Below the pieces are notes generated by a model. It worked only from the letters and a program-made list of their open reading frames with translations, was not told the origin of the DNA and made no database searches. A DNA stretch of 64,000 nt, from NCBI GenBank assembly GCA_950106755.1, contig OX467087.1:11784047-11848046 (forward strand). Direction: 5' to 3'. Position numbers and translations under genes: made by a program. This DNA comes from Climacium dendroides. Taxonomy: Eukaryota > Streptophyta > Bryopsida > Hypnales > Climaciaceae. This document shows, one piece after another, positions 1 through 11,574 of this stretch (positions are counted from its first letter, which is position 1; every line of letters begins with the position of its first letter).

Positions 1-219
1 GTACAATTCCAAAAGATCTGAAATTTTTTAAGCATGCAACCAATTTCTTGTTAAGAATGAATCCAAAGAGTAATCACCATTTTGGACATTTTTTCATACA
101 AATGTGGCCTTGTGAAGTGTAGCTGCCAAGTTTTCCGTAGGACTACTTTAAAATATCTTACAATCAATATGGTGGAAATTTATAAAAAAATTTGTGCATC
201 TTTTCGAACCAACTTACCA

Positions 220-1108
220 TCATACTACTAAAATCATAACTCCCTCTGTAATATCACAAATGCTACCATTAATACTAGGGGCTCTTGCTTGCTATGCTAC
301 GCATTCATTATAACACATATTAGTAAAATTTTGATATATTTGAATAGAATGCATGATAATAATTTCAATAAGTCTTTAAAATAATTATTTTAAATATTTT
401 GTAAAAATATTTTCAATCATGTATACATAAAAATCATTTTTCTACACAATGTGACATTACAAAAATAAAGTGGCAATTTCCAATTACTTCTGTGATATCA
501 TTTTTTACAAAGAGTGATATTATAGAAATAATATGGTTGTTGCAATTGAGGTGATATTAAAGAGGATCCATAGGATGATATTATAGAGGTAGCAAATCCA
601 TTGCTTTCTTGGCTTTATACTTCTTTGCATTTCTATGATTTTGTGCTTTTGTGAGCTTTGAGCTTTCATGATTTCAATTTTCTATAGCTACTACCAAATG
701 ATTTTGAGAAATTGATTCAATTGAAGTGATTTTGGATTCCACAACAATTAAATTGTTCACAAAGTTTTTGAGATTTATAAGTTTTTCTTTTCAATCACTA
801 CAAGAGAAAGGGGTGTTTTAAGTAGTGTCCTAGACGTCATGTCTTTTAAGTAAGAGTCAAATTTCTAATGCATTCTAATGAATGTGTATATTTTATAGTA
901 TTTATCATTGCATATGTTTCATTCATCATTCAATAAATTTCTATTGTACATTTTAATATATGCTTACTTATAAAAGAAATATACAAAGATTTTAGTCATT
1001 TTTATTTGAAGATTTATTGAAATTTTTGTTTTATATTCTATCTAATACATAAAAATTCTTATAAAATTCTTATGATGAATGCGTAGCATAGCAAGTGCCA
1101 AATGCCAG
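220..1108 (+). mobile_element. Non-autonomous Helitron-like element, copy A
   Basis: The left boundary starts with TCATACTACTAAAATCA directly after an A. The right boundary reads GCCAAATGCCAG followed by T. The second copy at 3073-3752 shares both boundaries and much of the interior (CCTCTGTAATATCAC repeats, then a stretch containing ACTACCAAATGATTT). Helitrons begin with TC, end with CTRR and insert between A and T. Here the end is CCAG, one base off. The copy is disrupted by a reverse-oriented Helitron-type end at 274 and a CACTA MITE fragment at 796. It carries no Rep/helicase coding. The family call is inference from the termini; no strong terminal hairpin was found. Confidence 0.5.
796..858 (+). 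mobile_element. CACTA-type MITE fragment (5' end only)
   Basis: The sequence starts CACTACAAGAGAAAGGGG and matches the left arm of the complete elements at 5795-5986 and 58070-58261. After about 60 bp the similarity ends and no right arm follows, so this is a truncated copy lying inside Helitron-like copy A. Confidence 0.6.
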
Positions 1109-1212
1109 TAGGATCCTATAGATACATGTGTCCATAAATTATTGTTTTTTTAAAATTTTGGTTTTTTACTAAAAATTGCAATTTTGGATCATTTTGGTGA
1201 AAACATAGTCAA

Positions 1213-1350
1213 AAACCTTTAGGGTTAATCCCTAGGACCAAAATACTTCAATTATTGAACCAATAGGTGTATTCCTTGTTTCTACAATTAACAATGAAGT
1301 CATTCATTGTGCCTCTTAAATTTGCAACATCCTTACAAGGTTTAATTGAG
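1213..1350. repeat. Dispersed repeat, GGACCAATAGGTG family, copy 1
   Basis: The segment holds TTTAGGGTTAATCCCTA, then a stretch like ACCAATAGGTGTATTCC, a CATTCATTG-like block and a CATCCTTACAAGG block. The same order recurs near 39085-39250 and 50440-50540, with many differences. No coding or terminal repeats are evident, so the class is unknown. Confidence 0.5.
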
Positions 1351-2649
1351 CCTTGTAATGAAAAAAACCATGTGCTAGAACCATGTAAGTGGTGAGAGAT
1401 GTTGTGTCTCATAATAACCCTAGACTTTCACATTATTGAACATTACCTCAATATTATCAAAGGGTGGATCTCAATCAATTGTGCTTAATCAAGAGGTTAC
1501 AAGAGAGTTTAAAACTTGCCTTACTCTATAGAAAGGAACATGTCCCTTTTCATCCAGTGAGGGGATGTTATTAGCCCTAAAATTGATTCTATCAAGGTTA
1601 TGGCATTTTAGCAAAAGTGGAAGGAGGATACCATGACTCTTTGTATTGTGTCTAACTTGGTTATAAGTGGCCTGGCATTTCATGGCATAGTGAGTAGAGT
1701 TGCCCCAAATATTCTCTTCATTCACTTTGGTTTCAATAACAATTTAAAAAAAATAAATTCTCGGCCTCATTCAATTAAGTACTAAAAAAGCCCTTCTTTC
1801 AATCCATGTAAGGAAATCTATGTGTAGGAATAGAACAAATTTTAGAATCTCCAAATCCATATAAAATATTTCTATCATAATTGGTGTAAGCAAAAATACA
1901 CTAGCTAAAAAAACTTGCTTGAATGAATTAAGTATTAAAACCCACAACATGACAAGTTTGACTAATTGTAGGTCTTGAAGTTTAGTCTATTCAAGTAAAC
2001 TTTCCACTATTGATATGATGTACAATATCTTGTTTTATGGTCAAGTACAGTATATGAAAATTAGTTATGGGGAAAATGTTATGAAGTGGGGAATAGGAAA
2101 ATTATCAATGATTTAGTAATCAACAGAGCACTTTTGGATTAGCTAATGATTTTTTGGACTCTACCTCTTAAATTGTTATTGAATCAACAAAAATTCATTT
2201 TTCTTTCAATTAGAGTACAATCTATGTGATAATTTGATGTCAATTGTCATCTCAATACTTAACACCTTCTTTAGAGTATATTTCCTAGACTATACTAAAG
2301 GTCTAAGATTTGATGATTTTTAACCAAAAGAAACACATAAATTGTAATTATAGGATCTAAAATAAAATATGAAAAAATCACTTGGAAAAACAAAACACTA
2401 CAATATTATATACGGATTGAAAGATTATAATATATGACAAGAAGAAATTTGGATGTTGTTAAAGTCTTTCCATCCTCTATTTTCATGCCAAATCTAACTT
2501 TATGGTCATATAAAGAAATGAGATTCAAGAAATTAACATATACAAATATCATCAATTTATCTCAATCAAAATCTACTTTTGAAAAAAAAAAACTTAATAA
2601 ATCTTCAATATGATTCTCCCCTAAGTTCTAGTGTATATGAGCCAAATTG
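1351..2649. other. AT-rich intergenic stretch, no gene seen
   Basis: The only open frame (minus strand near 1489-1725) has no recognisable motif and no coding-like composition. No RNA gene or clear repeat boundary is visible. Confidence 0.5.
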
Positions 2650-2916
2650 CTAGTATGTGAGCTTAGGTTCTTGAGCCCGTGAGCTTAAAAGCCTAGGCTT
2701 CTACATTATTTTATGTTATAAGCACCTTCTACGATTATAGGATATTTATATTATAGGTGTCTATATTTTAAATACCTATATTATAAGCACTTTATATGGT
2801 TATAAGATACTTATGTTATAGGTATGTATGTTATAAGCACCTTCAATAGTTGTAAAATACCTACTTATACTTAAGCTCTAGGCTTGTATGCTTGCATTTC
2901 TAGGCTCACATGCTAG
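2650..2916. repeat. Inverted-end repeat with CTAGYATGTGAGC termini, copy 1
   Basis: The ends are inverted copies: CTAGTATGTGAGC on the left and GCTCACATGCTAG on the right. The interior is built from degenerate repeats of a motif like TTATAAGCACCTTC and TTATAGGTGTCTATAT, separated by TTATAGGATA blocks. Related copies lie at 4621-4779 (opposite orientation) and 55091-55347. It looks like a small foldback/MITE that amplified an internal unit. No clear target duplication is visible. Confidence 0.55.
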
Positions 2917-3072
2917 TGTCATTGAATTGAAAATCAAAGATGTATTTAATGCTTAAAATATATTTTAGTGATTATATATATAAAATGCTAAAAACATGTG
3001 TTTGATAAAATTTTAATTAACTTTAAAAATGTGTTGACACCGAATGTGGTGCCTTGAGCATTTATGGATTAA

Positions 3073-3752
3073 TCATACTACTAAAATCACAAAGTCTTTC
3101 GTGATATCACATTTTTACACTATGTGATATTATAGAGGCCAAATCCCTCTGTAGTATCATATTTATATACAATGTGGTATTATAGAGTTCCAACGGTCAT
3201 TTCACCTCTGTAATATCACATAGTGTTAAATGTGATATTACAGAGGTATAGTGATATTATGGAGGTTTCATCCCGGGTTTCATATTTCTTGGCTTCATGT
3301 TTCATTTTACTTCCACAATTTTATGATTTTTTAAACTTTGAATGTTTTCAATTCTAATGTTCTTTTCTTACTACCAAATGATTTGAAGCTTGTTAGATTA
3401 AAGCAATTTTGGGTTCTACAACAAAATATTTACAAAGTTTTTGCAATTTGACAAATTTGCATTTCAATTCTTCAAATTTGGTCACCATTGTTTGTAATTG
3501 AAGAAATTTATCAAGTGGTGGTGTCCTTGCATTGTTTTCATGTTTGCAAAAAATTTAAAAAAAATTTATGATATAAAGATTTTCTTTAATTAATTTCTAT
3601 TGCACAATATATGTATTTCCAAAAAAATTGTATGAAGATGTCAAAATTTTCATTTAAAGATTATACACACTTTATTAATTTACATTCTATCACATGAGAA
3701 ATTGATGAAAATAATACAGTTAATGCGGAGCAAAGCAAGCGCCAACTGCTAG
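3073..3752 (+). mobile_element. Non-autonomous Helitron-like element, copy B
   Basis: The element starts TCATACTACTAAAATCAC after an A and ends GCGCCAACTGCTAG before a T. That matches the A|TC...CTAG|T arrangement expected of Helitrons. Copy A at 220-1108 shares the start, the interior and a related end (GCRWAGCAAGYGCCAA). The 680 bp contain no open frame of note. A perfect hairpin lies inside at 3204-3247. The family assignment rests on terminal motifs only. Confidence 0.6.
3204..3247. repeat. Perfect 17-bp-stem hairpin inside Helitron-like copy B
   Basis: ACCTCTGTAATATCACA is followed by a 10-base loop and its exact reverse complement. Degenerate versions of the same motif (TGTGATATTACAGAGG) recur at 3118-3180, 3249-3270 and 440-590, so it is an internal repeat of the element. 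Confidence 0.85.
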
Positions 3753-3759
3753 TTAATAC

Positions 3760-4615
3760 ATAAAATAATAACAAGAGTATAAGAAGAGGGTTGATTCACA
3801 ATTCTACTAGAATGTAAAATACCCATTTGATTTGATTTTGGTGACATTTACGTCTAATCTTGGCATCTACAACTCATTTATTGACAATAATAGAATTAGG
3901 AAAACAATATAATTGTAGAATATGCATAAATAAAAAATTATTATGACAATGTACAATATAAAATAACTAATTTGAATCAAAAACATTGAAATTCAAAAAT
4001 GATTAAAAGTTATTGATTATACTTCTTTGAATGTATGGAAATTCTATCTGTTGTTGTAAGTGATTGTCTTTGGATTGGAAAAGGACTTTAAATTTTAGGC
4101 ATTAAAAAATGCATTCATAAAAATGTATTATTCAATTTTCTTTGTAATTTGAAATAATTATGAGTGTATGAATTAGGAAGATGTCTTCACAAAGTTTTAT
4201 TTTTTAATAGTTTGTTTAGTTTTGAGTGCATTCATGAGTACAACGGACATGAGCATAATCTATCATTCATTAGAATGTGGAATGTAATTTTTAAATAATT
4301 ACTACCATTTGCTTAGGTGTCTAAAAGTTTAGGTCATGTTTACCAAAAAAATAAATTGAAAGAAAGAAACTTTCAACCTAAGTTATTCAATAATTTACTT
4401 AGAATCTCAAAAAATGAATTGGAATGAATGTGAAAGTTTGTATCTCAATGTTTATTTGGCGAGCAAAAATATATTGCATTTTGTGATGCCAAATTTTTGC
4501 CTACAATCCCCAAATTTCAAAATAAAACATTAGGAAAACTTAATATAGGTGAGAAATATAGAATTCATCAATATAGAAGTATAATGATTACCTTGATATC
4601 AACAACATTAGCATT
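3760..4615. other. AT-rich intergenic stretch, nothing recognised
   Basis: No open frame above background, RNA gene or repeat boundary could be supported here. Confidence 0.5.
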
Positions 4616-4620
4616 TGAAC

Positions 4621-4779
4621 TTAGAAATGTGAGCCTATGAGCCTTGAGCTTAAGTGTAAGTAGGTACCCTATAACAATTGAAGGTGCCTATAATATAGGT
4701 ACCCACAACATAAGATACTCTATGATTATGGAAGGTGCCTATAATACAGGCGCTTAGGCTCCTGGGCTTACATGCTAAC
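4621..4779. repeat. CTAGYATGTGAGC repeat, copy 2 (reverse, short)
   Basis: The segment reads TGTGAGCCTATGAGCC on the left and GGGCTTACATGCTAAC on the right. Between them are GAAGGTGCCTATAATA units, the reverse complement of the interior motif at 2650-2916. It is shorter than the other copies. Confidence 0.5.
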
Positions 4780-4789
4780 AATAATGACC

Positions 4790-5440
4790 TTGATATAATC
4801 ATGCTAAAAATTGGAATTGAAGATTATAGCACTAGAATATATAATATTTGAGAGCCAATAGGTTTGGAAGCACTACTATTAGACCTAATTTTCAAGTCAT
4901 TCTATACAATCATAAATATATACATTTAGATCATTTTGGTGCTTCTAAAAACTTACAATAAAGAGAAGGGTCATGGATTATAATCCTTTATTGATAAACC
5001 AAATAGACAATGACTCATGTACCTTGAACATTAGACTCAAAATTATGTGCAAATTATTTCCAACTTCAATTTAACAAATGAATGGCAATAGTGTTATCTA
5101 GAACATGAGCACCTTTATGAGCAAAACTAAGGCTATGAACATCTTCTATAGTGAGCTGAAAATTCGTCAACACCCAAAAGATGAATCACTTGTGTATAAG
5201 GCATGTCACTTGTTTATTCCACTTGTGCAACTCACTATCTAACTTCCAACCAATCACAAATCTTGTAATGCGTAAATGTCAAAATGATCTCCTTCATTTA
5301 TTATGTCAATATGTGTTGATTCTAAAAAAATAAGTATTTACTAGAATTATTGACCCTTGATAAATTTGGAAGGGCGAAGAATCAAATGATACATCCAAAC
5401 TAATTGCAAGCTTTTCATCCAATATTTTTATGTTGAAGCT
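4790..5440. other. AT-rich intergenic stretch, nothing recognised
   Basis: No gene or repeat could be supported here. Confidence 0.45.
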
Positions 5441-5441
5441 T

Positions 5442-5620
5442 CTCCTTCTCAATAGATGAGCAACATTAATATCCTCAACAATTAAGTTTTATAAGTAAGA
5501 TAACCACATTTAAAATCAAACACTATTGAAAACCATCTTCTTCACAATAGATGAGCAATATTGATATCCCTCAGGTTTAAGCAAGGTAACCACACCTAAA
5601 ATCAACCACTACTAAGAACC
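5442..5620. repeat. Two-copy diverged tandem repeat, unit about 90-95 bp
   Basis: CTCAATAGATGAGCAACATT and its downstream AACCACATTTAAAATCAA are repeated as CACAATAGATGAGCAATATT and AACCACACCTAAAATCAA. The second unit carries a short internal deletion. Confidence 0.7.
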
Positions 5621-5794
5621 GACCTCTACTTTTGAAGGAAAATTGAATAGGGAGAATATTCAAAATGATAAGCATTAGGAAGACTAGTGTAAGGTGGAGT
5701 TGGGAGTCATTTTGGATAGTAAATGGTTCTACTTATAGTATCATAGAAGTGAAAACCTTACAAGTGGTCGATTATAGGCACCATTTCTTTTATT

Positions 5795-5986
5795 CACTAC
5801 AAGAGAAAGGGGTGTTTTAAGTAGTGTTCTAAACATCACGTCTTTTAAATAACGTCTTTTAAGTAAAAAATTTATTAAAAAGAGAGTCTTTTTAGTAAAA
5901 TTTTACTTAAATCCTTACTTAAAAGACGTTACTTAAAAGACATGATGTCTAGGACACTACTTAAAACACCCCCTTCTCTTGTAGTG
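5795..5986. mobile_element. CACTA-type MITE, 192 bp, complete
   Basis: The termini are CACTACAAGAGAAAGGGG and an inverted copy ending TCTCTTGTAGTG. Almost the whole length folds into one stem around AAAATTTTAC. It is flanked on both sides by ATT (5792-5794 and 5987-5989), the 3-bp target duplication typical of CACTA/En-Spm elements. It has no coding capacity, so it would need a transposase in trans. It is the same family and length as 58070-58261, with fragments at 796 and 55738. Confidence 0.9.
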
Positions 5987-6199
5987 ATTTTAACTTCTTC
6001 ACTATGACATGTTTTGATACTACTAGTGTCATTTCTTAAAATGTGCATCAAATGGATTTTGGCATCACATGTATGACACTTTTAGCCTCTTACACCTTGC
6101 ATCTTTGAAAATTTGTAACGAATTCACAATCCTTCCAAAAATTATAGAACCACTTGCATTTTGATTCATAGTCCTTTACCAATGTGTGAAAATTGTTCA

Positions 6200-7720
6200 T
6201 TTCTAGAGCATATCAATAATGCTCGGAAGAGCTTATTTGTGCAATTTTAGACACTTGATAATGAAAATAAATTGCTTCAAAAGTTAGGTTAAAGACAAAA
6301 AAATTATAGAGGTCTAGACTACAAGGGATTGCAGCCCTAGATGACAAGCATTTGACAAAATTTTGCCCGAATTGACAGCAATCACTTTTAACAACCTTAT
6401 TTTGTCAATTAGGACAAACCTATCAATTGCTGATTATTTATCAAGATCTTTATCAATAGAATCCACAAAACCCAAAGAATCCCAAACCCTAGTCAAACAA
6501 CAAAACATAGATCCAAAACCCTAGTCAAACAACAAAACATAGAGTGCCACCTAAGCAAATACAACTAGTGATCAAGCCATTTAAGCACCCAATAAGTACC
6601 AACACTCACTTGTCAAGAATACGAGTGTTGGCTAATATATACAAAGCAGTAGAACATTTACCAATACATATGGGATAAGTGTGTTAGGAGTTGAGGAGGA
6701 GAACCAAGTGAATTCCGAAATTGTTTAAAAACTAGATTTTCAGACCGGATTTAGGCATAGTAAATTAATTTTTTTTTTAACTTTTAACCAAAATTAGTTG
6801 GAAAATCAAATGAAGTTCCACCTCCAAAAATCCGTTTGAGATTTCAGGTCTCCAATAAAAAGTTATGGATAAATTCCAGACCGGGTGTTTAAAAGTTTTT
6901 TGACAAAAATTAATTTACTATGCCTAAATCCGGTCTGAAAATCTAATTTTTAAACAATTTCGGAATTCACTTGGTTCTCCTCCTCCTCCCCTAACACACT
7001 TATCCCATATGTATTGGTAAATATTTTACTGCCTTGTATATATTAGCCAACACTCATGTTCTTTGACATGTGTGTGTTGGTACTTGTTGGGTGCTTAAAT
7101 GGCTTGATCACTTGTTGTATTTGCTTAGGTGGCCTTGTAGAGTTGTTATTTGCTTAGGTGGTTGTACCATGTGGGTTGTTTGTTGAGGTGACTATACTAT
7201 GTGAGTGGATGTGCTTGGCAATCTTTTATACTTAATTTTGACATGGCATATGCCATGTAGTAGCTTCTAAGTAGTCAAACCCTCTATGTGTAATTTAAAA
7301 TTTTGAAGTTATAGAATGTCCGAATTGACATAATTTTGTCATGTGATTGACATAATTTTGTCAATGGAGTTACAAAATCTTGTCAAACAAATGTCCAAAT
7401 TGACTTGAATCAGCCCCTCCTAATTGACAAAGGAATTGACAATATTTTGTCATTTTTTTGTCAATTCGACCACAATTCTCCTTGTAGTGTCTTCGCAAAT
7501 TATGCTTATTAAAGTAAAATCATGCCAATTGCACAACATTTTGGAATGCAATGTATCTTGGTAAGTGAGTTTTTGAGGTCTCTATAATTTTTTTGTTTTA
7601 TATCTAGCTTTTGAAGCAATTTATTTTCACTATCAAGTGTGTAAATTTGAGTTTTCTTGTATCTACTCAAAGTACTTTGGGTTGTGCTTCCAATGATAAA
7701 AATTTCAAGTTCTAATTGAA
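6200..7720. repeat. Large nested inverted repeat, CACTA-like core 6317-7489
   Basis: Three layers of inverted symmetry share a centre. The outer arms contain CACTTGATARTGAAAATAAA (6250-6310 and, reversed, 7560-7645). A middle pair has CTACAAGG-type ends at 6317 and 7489 with TTGACAAAATTNTGTCAAT-like subterminal repeats. The inner arms run 6546-7133, beginning GCCACCTAAGCAAATAC. Subterminal repeats and a CACTACAAGG end on the right suggest a non-autonomous CACTA element. The left end has G in place of C, and the 3-bp flanks differ, so the boundary is uncertain. Confidence 0.6.
6484..6542. repeat. Direct repeat, 27 bp twice, period 32
   Basis: A 27-bp block containing CCCTAGTCAAACAACAAAAC occurs identically at 6484-6510 and 6516-6542, just outside the inner arm of the large inverted repeat. 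Confidence 0.85.
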
Positions 7721-7729
7721 AGTTGCTCA

Positions 7730-8810
7730 AAAATTAACAATTTAATGAGGAATAGAATTGAGGTTGTGCATTGAGGATGTTCTTATTACAGCATCTCCAA
7801 TAGAACCAACTTTTAGGATAATACCCCCACAATGAAGGGGCAACTCCAAACCAACACTCACCAATGCAATCAATCAATTGACCTCTCTTTTATATCTAGG
7901 GCCCACCATTCTCGTTCCCCAACCTGACAAGTTGACAAAATATGAAGGACCCGCAATTCAACTCACAATAGATTCATGATTCATAATTGCCATACATTTT
8001 TCAAGCATTGCTAATAAATTAAATCTTTTTTGTATAATTTTTTTTGCAATATAATAAACTTGCCAATCACCACATAGATAAAATTCAATTCCTTCTCCAC
8101 GTAACTATAGAAACTTGCATGTTTTGAAATTTAGCGTGATTATTAAATGTCATGTAAAATTTCACTTGCAAAAAAACAAAATCTCAAAAGATATCTTCTT
8201 ACAAATTTTATTGCAATTTGAAGGCTATATACTTGAAATCTAGGCAAAAAATCCTTGCACCCTTTCATTGCACAGTGTGTGGTCATTAGGCAGTGATACA
8301 AAAGTTTATTCGTTGAATCGTAGCGATAATTGGCAATGGTTGTTTTGCGGTTCTTAGAAGTGTGTGATGAATGTCCAATTTACTCAAGAATCTTTTCCAT
8401 CTCCTTCTTTATCTTAAGGTAGAACCACCCATCAGCAACCGCAGCCCCATCAACAATCAATAGGGGGGCTGAAATTGAAGAGAAACTAGGACTAATTTCC
8501 AAACATGAGTTCTTGATTTCCACCAAGCAATTCCTCCATTTTTTTCATGATGCATCTGCTTGGTTTGGAGTGTCAAAGTGAACAAGAAGTAGTCTCTTAA
8601 ATGAGTGGTTTTGGAATAGTCTACACATTGGGCATGGGTCTAGATCAACTTTTGTCTTCTAAAATTCTTAGTAATTTCAGTTCAAGTGATAAAATTATCA
8701 AATTTTGGCAACCCCCCTCATTTCTATCACTCCACCTATAGAAATATTTCCTTTCTCATTGTACTCCACATCATGTCCACAGTTGCTTATCTGGTTGGTT
8801 ATGGGTGGTT
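7730..8810. other. Intergenic stretch, no gene seen
   Basis: Mixed AT-rich sequence without a supportable gene, RNA or repeat boundary. Confidence 0.45.
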
Positions 8811-8811
8811 C

Positions 8812-9087
8812 TAAGGTAGGTACACCCAAATGTGTCACTAACCTCAAACCGTCATCTATACTATATGTACATCTCCAGAATCAGTTCTGTACTTACGTGG
8901 AAGAAACGCTTTTAGAACCAAACTTTGTTCCTTCATAACTTTTGCATACAGTATCCAAATGCCACATTCTCTGGTGCGTTGGAACCTCCTTTCACTTGCC
9001 AACAAGAGCATATGAAAATTCGACCAATCTAATAATAGAAAATAGGCTCAACAGCAAAGAGTGGTGATTTTGGGTGTACCTACCTTA
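8812..9087 (+). mobile_element. TAAGGTAGGTACACCC MITE, copy 1
   Basis: The termini are TAAGGTAGGTACACCCAAA and an inverted TTTGGGTGTACCTACCTTA. The 276-bp interior is about 85-90% alike to 15429-15708, including AAGAAACGCTTTTAGAACCA and a GCATACAGTATCCAAATGCC block. It has no coding capacity. The ends fit a DNA-transposon MITE, but no clean target duplication is seen, so the superfamily is unassigned. Confidence 0.8.
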
Positions 9088-9229
9088 CCTTACAATGCAA
9101 AAAAATGTCCGTTTCAATTGAAAGTCTTCTTGAAGTGTAGATTGCTTACATTGGGCACTGGGTCCATTTTTATTTATTTATTAAAGAGTCAGCGGAACGG
9201 AATGAGGTCCAGTTGAAAATTCATGGTAC

Positions 9230-9790
9230 TAACTAACCCTGTTTTCCGGTCATGCGCTGCGGATGCCCTTATTAGGACCATATCATGAGAACGAGTCCCT
9301 CTGAAGCCCGCTTGCATACGTTAGCTTGCTACTTATGGAACGATGTATTCTCGGAGCCCGGGTTGACGGCGTGCGCGATGGACCTCTCGGGGGGACACAG
9401 AGGCTTCAAAAGCCTGCCAAAGGGGGGCCTTCCATTGCATGTGCTCTGCAGCAGAAACCCAGCCACTCTGCCTGCCAAGTGCGACTGGATGAGGAACATA
9501 ACTTTTTAGGGCTCAGAGAACTGAACTATCCCCAACAGACTCTTCATTCATGCTGGTCATATGGAACAGAGTTAACTTACTCTTCAGAAGAGGTCTCAGA
9601 AACACGCCAGGCAAGCCAAATTGGTCTGTCAGGAGATGGGTCCGTCCGTCCGTCTGTCCGTCCGTCCGTTGATCCGTCCATCCGTACGTGGGGCCTAATT
9701 TCTTCAGTCCGAGAACTTAACTTAGTCCACAAGAGTTCAGTTTTGCAGGGAGACACGCTTGCCGTACAATAAGGTAGCAGTACCCGTAAC
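9230..9790. other. GC-richer single-copy stretch with a CCGT microsatellite
   Basis: Composition rises well above the surroundings. Two overlapping plus-strand frames are open here (74 and 148 codons), but neither has a recognisable domain, and one runs through the CCGT array at 9641-9686. It could be a gene relic or a regulatory island; I do not call a gene. Confidence 0.4.
9641..9686. repeat. CCGT tetranucleotide microsatellite, imperfect
   Basis: About eleven CCGT-like units in a row, interrupted by TCTG and TGAT. Confidence 0.9.
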
Positions 9791-11026
9791 TGTCAATTTA
9801 AGGGTTTTGGACATGGCGTCTGTTAATAGGCACCCAACAAATTATTGGTCCCTACTAGCAAGAGAAAAATAATCTCTTTGCACTTTCAAATGTATTAGTT
9901 GGACACTGCGAATATCAGTTGTGAATTTTTGAAGAGCCTACTGTAAATGCACCCGGGTTTGATATTTTAGATGTAGTACATCCCTGTAATCACATCTATT
10001 CATTTCAAGAAGATTTTCCAAGATTTTAGAGGAGATGGTTCTGGGTACAAGAGGGTTATAGGTGTTGCTACCTTAATTCCTAAAGTCCCAAAGGCCCTAT
10101 GGGAAACTCTTGAGATTTTAGGTAGGCTTGTGTAATTTTTTGAATTTTTTTTCAAGATAGGAAATTAAATTAGCTTTTGGAAAATATAATTTTTATTTCA
10201 ATTGGTGCTTGAAAGCAAAAGTTATGCCACCATAAGTCCAAAAAGCAACTTAAGGGGTAGCCCCCCAAAAATAAAAAAAAGTTTAATTTTTTAATTTTTA
10301 ATTTTTTTCCTCAAAGATTATATTTTAATCCACATTTGAAGCTTTGATTCATTCTGGATTAGTGCTGAGAAAGTGATGGATAATCTTGTTTTTCAAGCAA
10401 TCTAAGCATCTTCTTGAAAAAATAACTTATAGGATCCATTTGTGAATGCAATTTTTACAATTTTTCAAAAAATATTGTTAGGTAGGGTTAAATTTTTTTG
10501 CTAAAACAATCTCACCAATGGGATTGCTGTGTAAGAATTCCATCTTAGAGCTATTAGTTTGGTCATCCCTTCAATCTTGAACCTACTTCTACTTAACAAT
10601 TTTTTATAAGTGAAAATTAAGCGTTTTTTTGTTGAATCTTTTTCCCTACATTCTCAATTCATTTCTTCAATATGAAAAATTATAAAATCAAAATCAATAG
10701 TGTAAAAAATTTTAATTGAAAAGATTCAAAGCTAAAAAATCTAGCCAATCAAGGTATTAAATTAATTTGTTTTTTTTCACTTTAAATGCAAATATCTTGC
10801 AATCTATGCTGTCAAAGCTTTTGAAATTATTTTCATGCATTTTTATATTGGTGCAGTACAAGATCCTATGATTAAATATGCAAAAAAATAAATTTTAATT
10901 TTTTTTGCTCTTTGCAATAGAAATGGCAGTTTTGAGTAGGTTTTAATGGGAAAAGGCCTTGGGATTTTAGGGGTTAAGCTTATGGAACATTTTGAACTTG
11001 TGCTACAAGTTGGGTCTATTTGATTG
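9791..11026. repeat. AT-rich tract with a dispersed TTTAGGGGTTAA-ended repeat
   Basis: The piece at about 10850-10985 (GTACAAGATCCTATGATTAA through GCAGTTTTGAGTAGG to TTTTAGGGGTTAAGC) resembles 22425-22585 and, reversed, 21560-21690. No gene is seen. Confidence 0.55.
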
Positions 11027-11317
11027 AAGGTGGGTATTTTTCAACCGCCACTTTGAGGGGCTACTTTGCCTAGTTAATATTATTAGGCTAGTCAAATTTT
11101 CATTGATGTTCTTGTTGGCAAGTTAAAGGTGGTTCCAACACACCAAAGAATGTGACATTTGGATACTGTATGCAAAAATAGGAAGTTGGGTCAATGTGTT
11201 CTAAAATGGATAGAGGTTCTAAAATTGTTTCTTCCACACAAGTACATATTATTTTGGAGATGTATACAAAGTGATGTGGTAGTTTTCTAAGGTCAAAGGT
11301 GCAAGGGAGGCACCTTA
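11027..11317 (-). mobile_element. TAAGGTAGGTACACCC MITE, reversed diverged copy
   Basis: Read on the minus strand it begins TAAGGTGCCTCCCTTGCACC, passes GGAAGAAACAATTTTAGAAC and GCATACAGTATCCAAATG, and ends near AATACCCACCTT. This is the same order as 8812-9087, with many substitutions. A 74-codon plus-strand frame that starts here is a shadow of the repeat. Confidence 0.65.
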
Positions 11318-11574
11318 TAGTTACTATTTATAGTAGAAACATGGTCATGGTTTTGCACAAACTAGGAAAGAACTTTCAAGAAGATCCACATGCATGGCCA
11401 ATTAGAAGAGTTGTAGGTTTTGTCATGGTCACTTTCTTGGTCTATGTACAAAATGTTTTCATTAAAGAGTACTATATATGGTGGTTAGGGTTGCCAAAAG
11501 ATAATTCTATAAATGGATGTTGAATTTTTTGGTTTTCAGTTCTTTTAGTATAGATAGAAAAAGAATATAATTGC

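Noticed and set aside
6317..7489. Confident CACTA element call with defined ends
   Set aside because: The left end reads GACTAC and the 3-bp flanks do not match, so only a CACTA-like inverted repeat is reported.
9326..9772. 148-codon plus-strand frame
   Set aside because: It runs through a CCGT microsatellite, overlaps another frame and shows no domain, leader or splice support.
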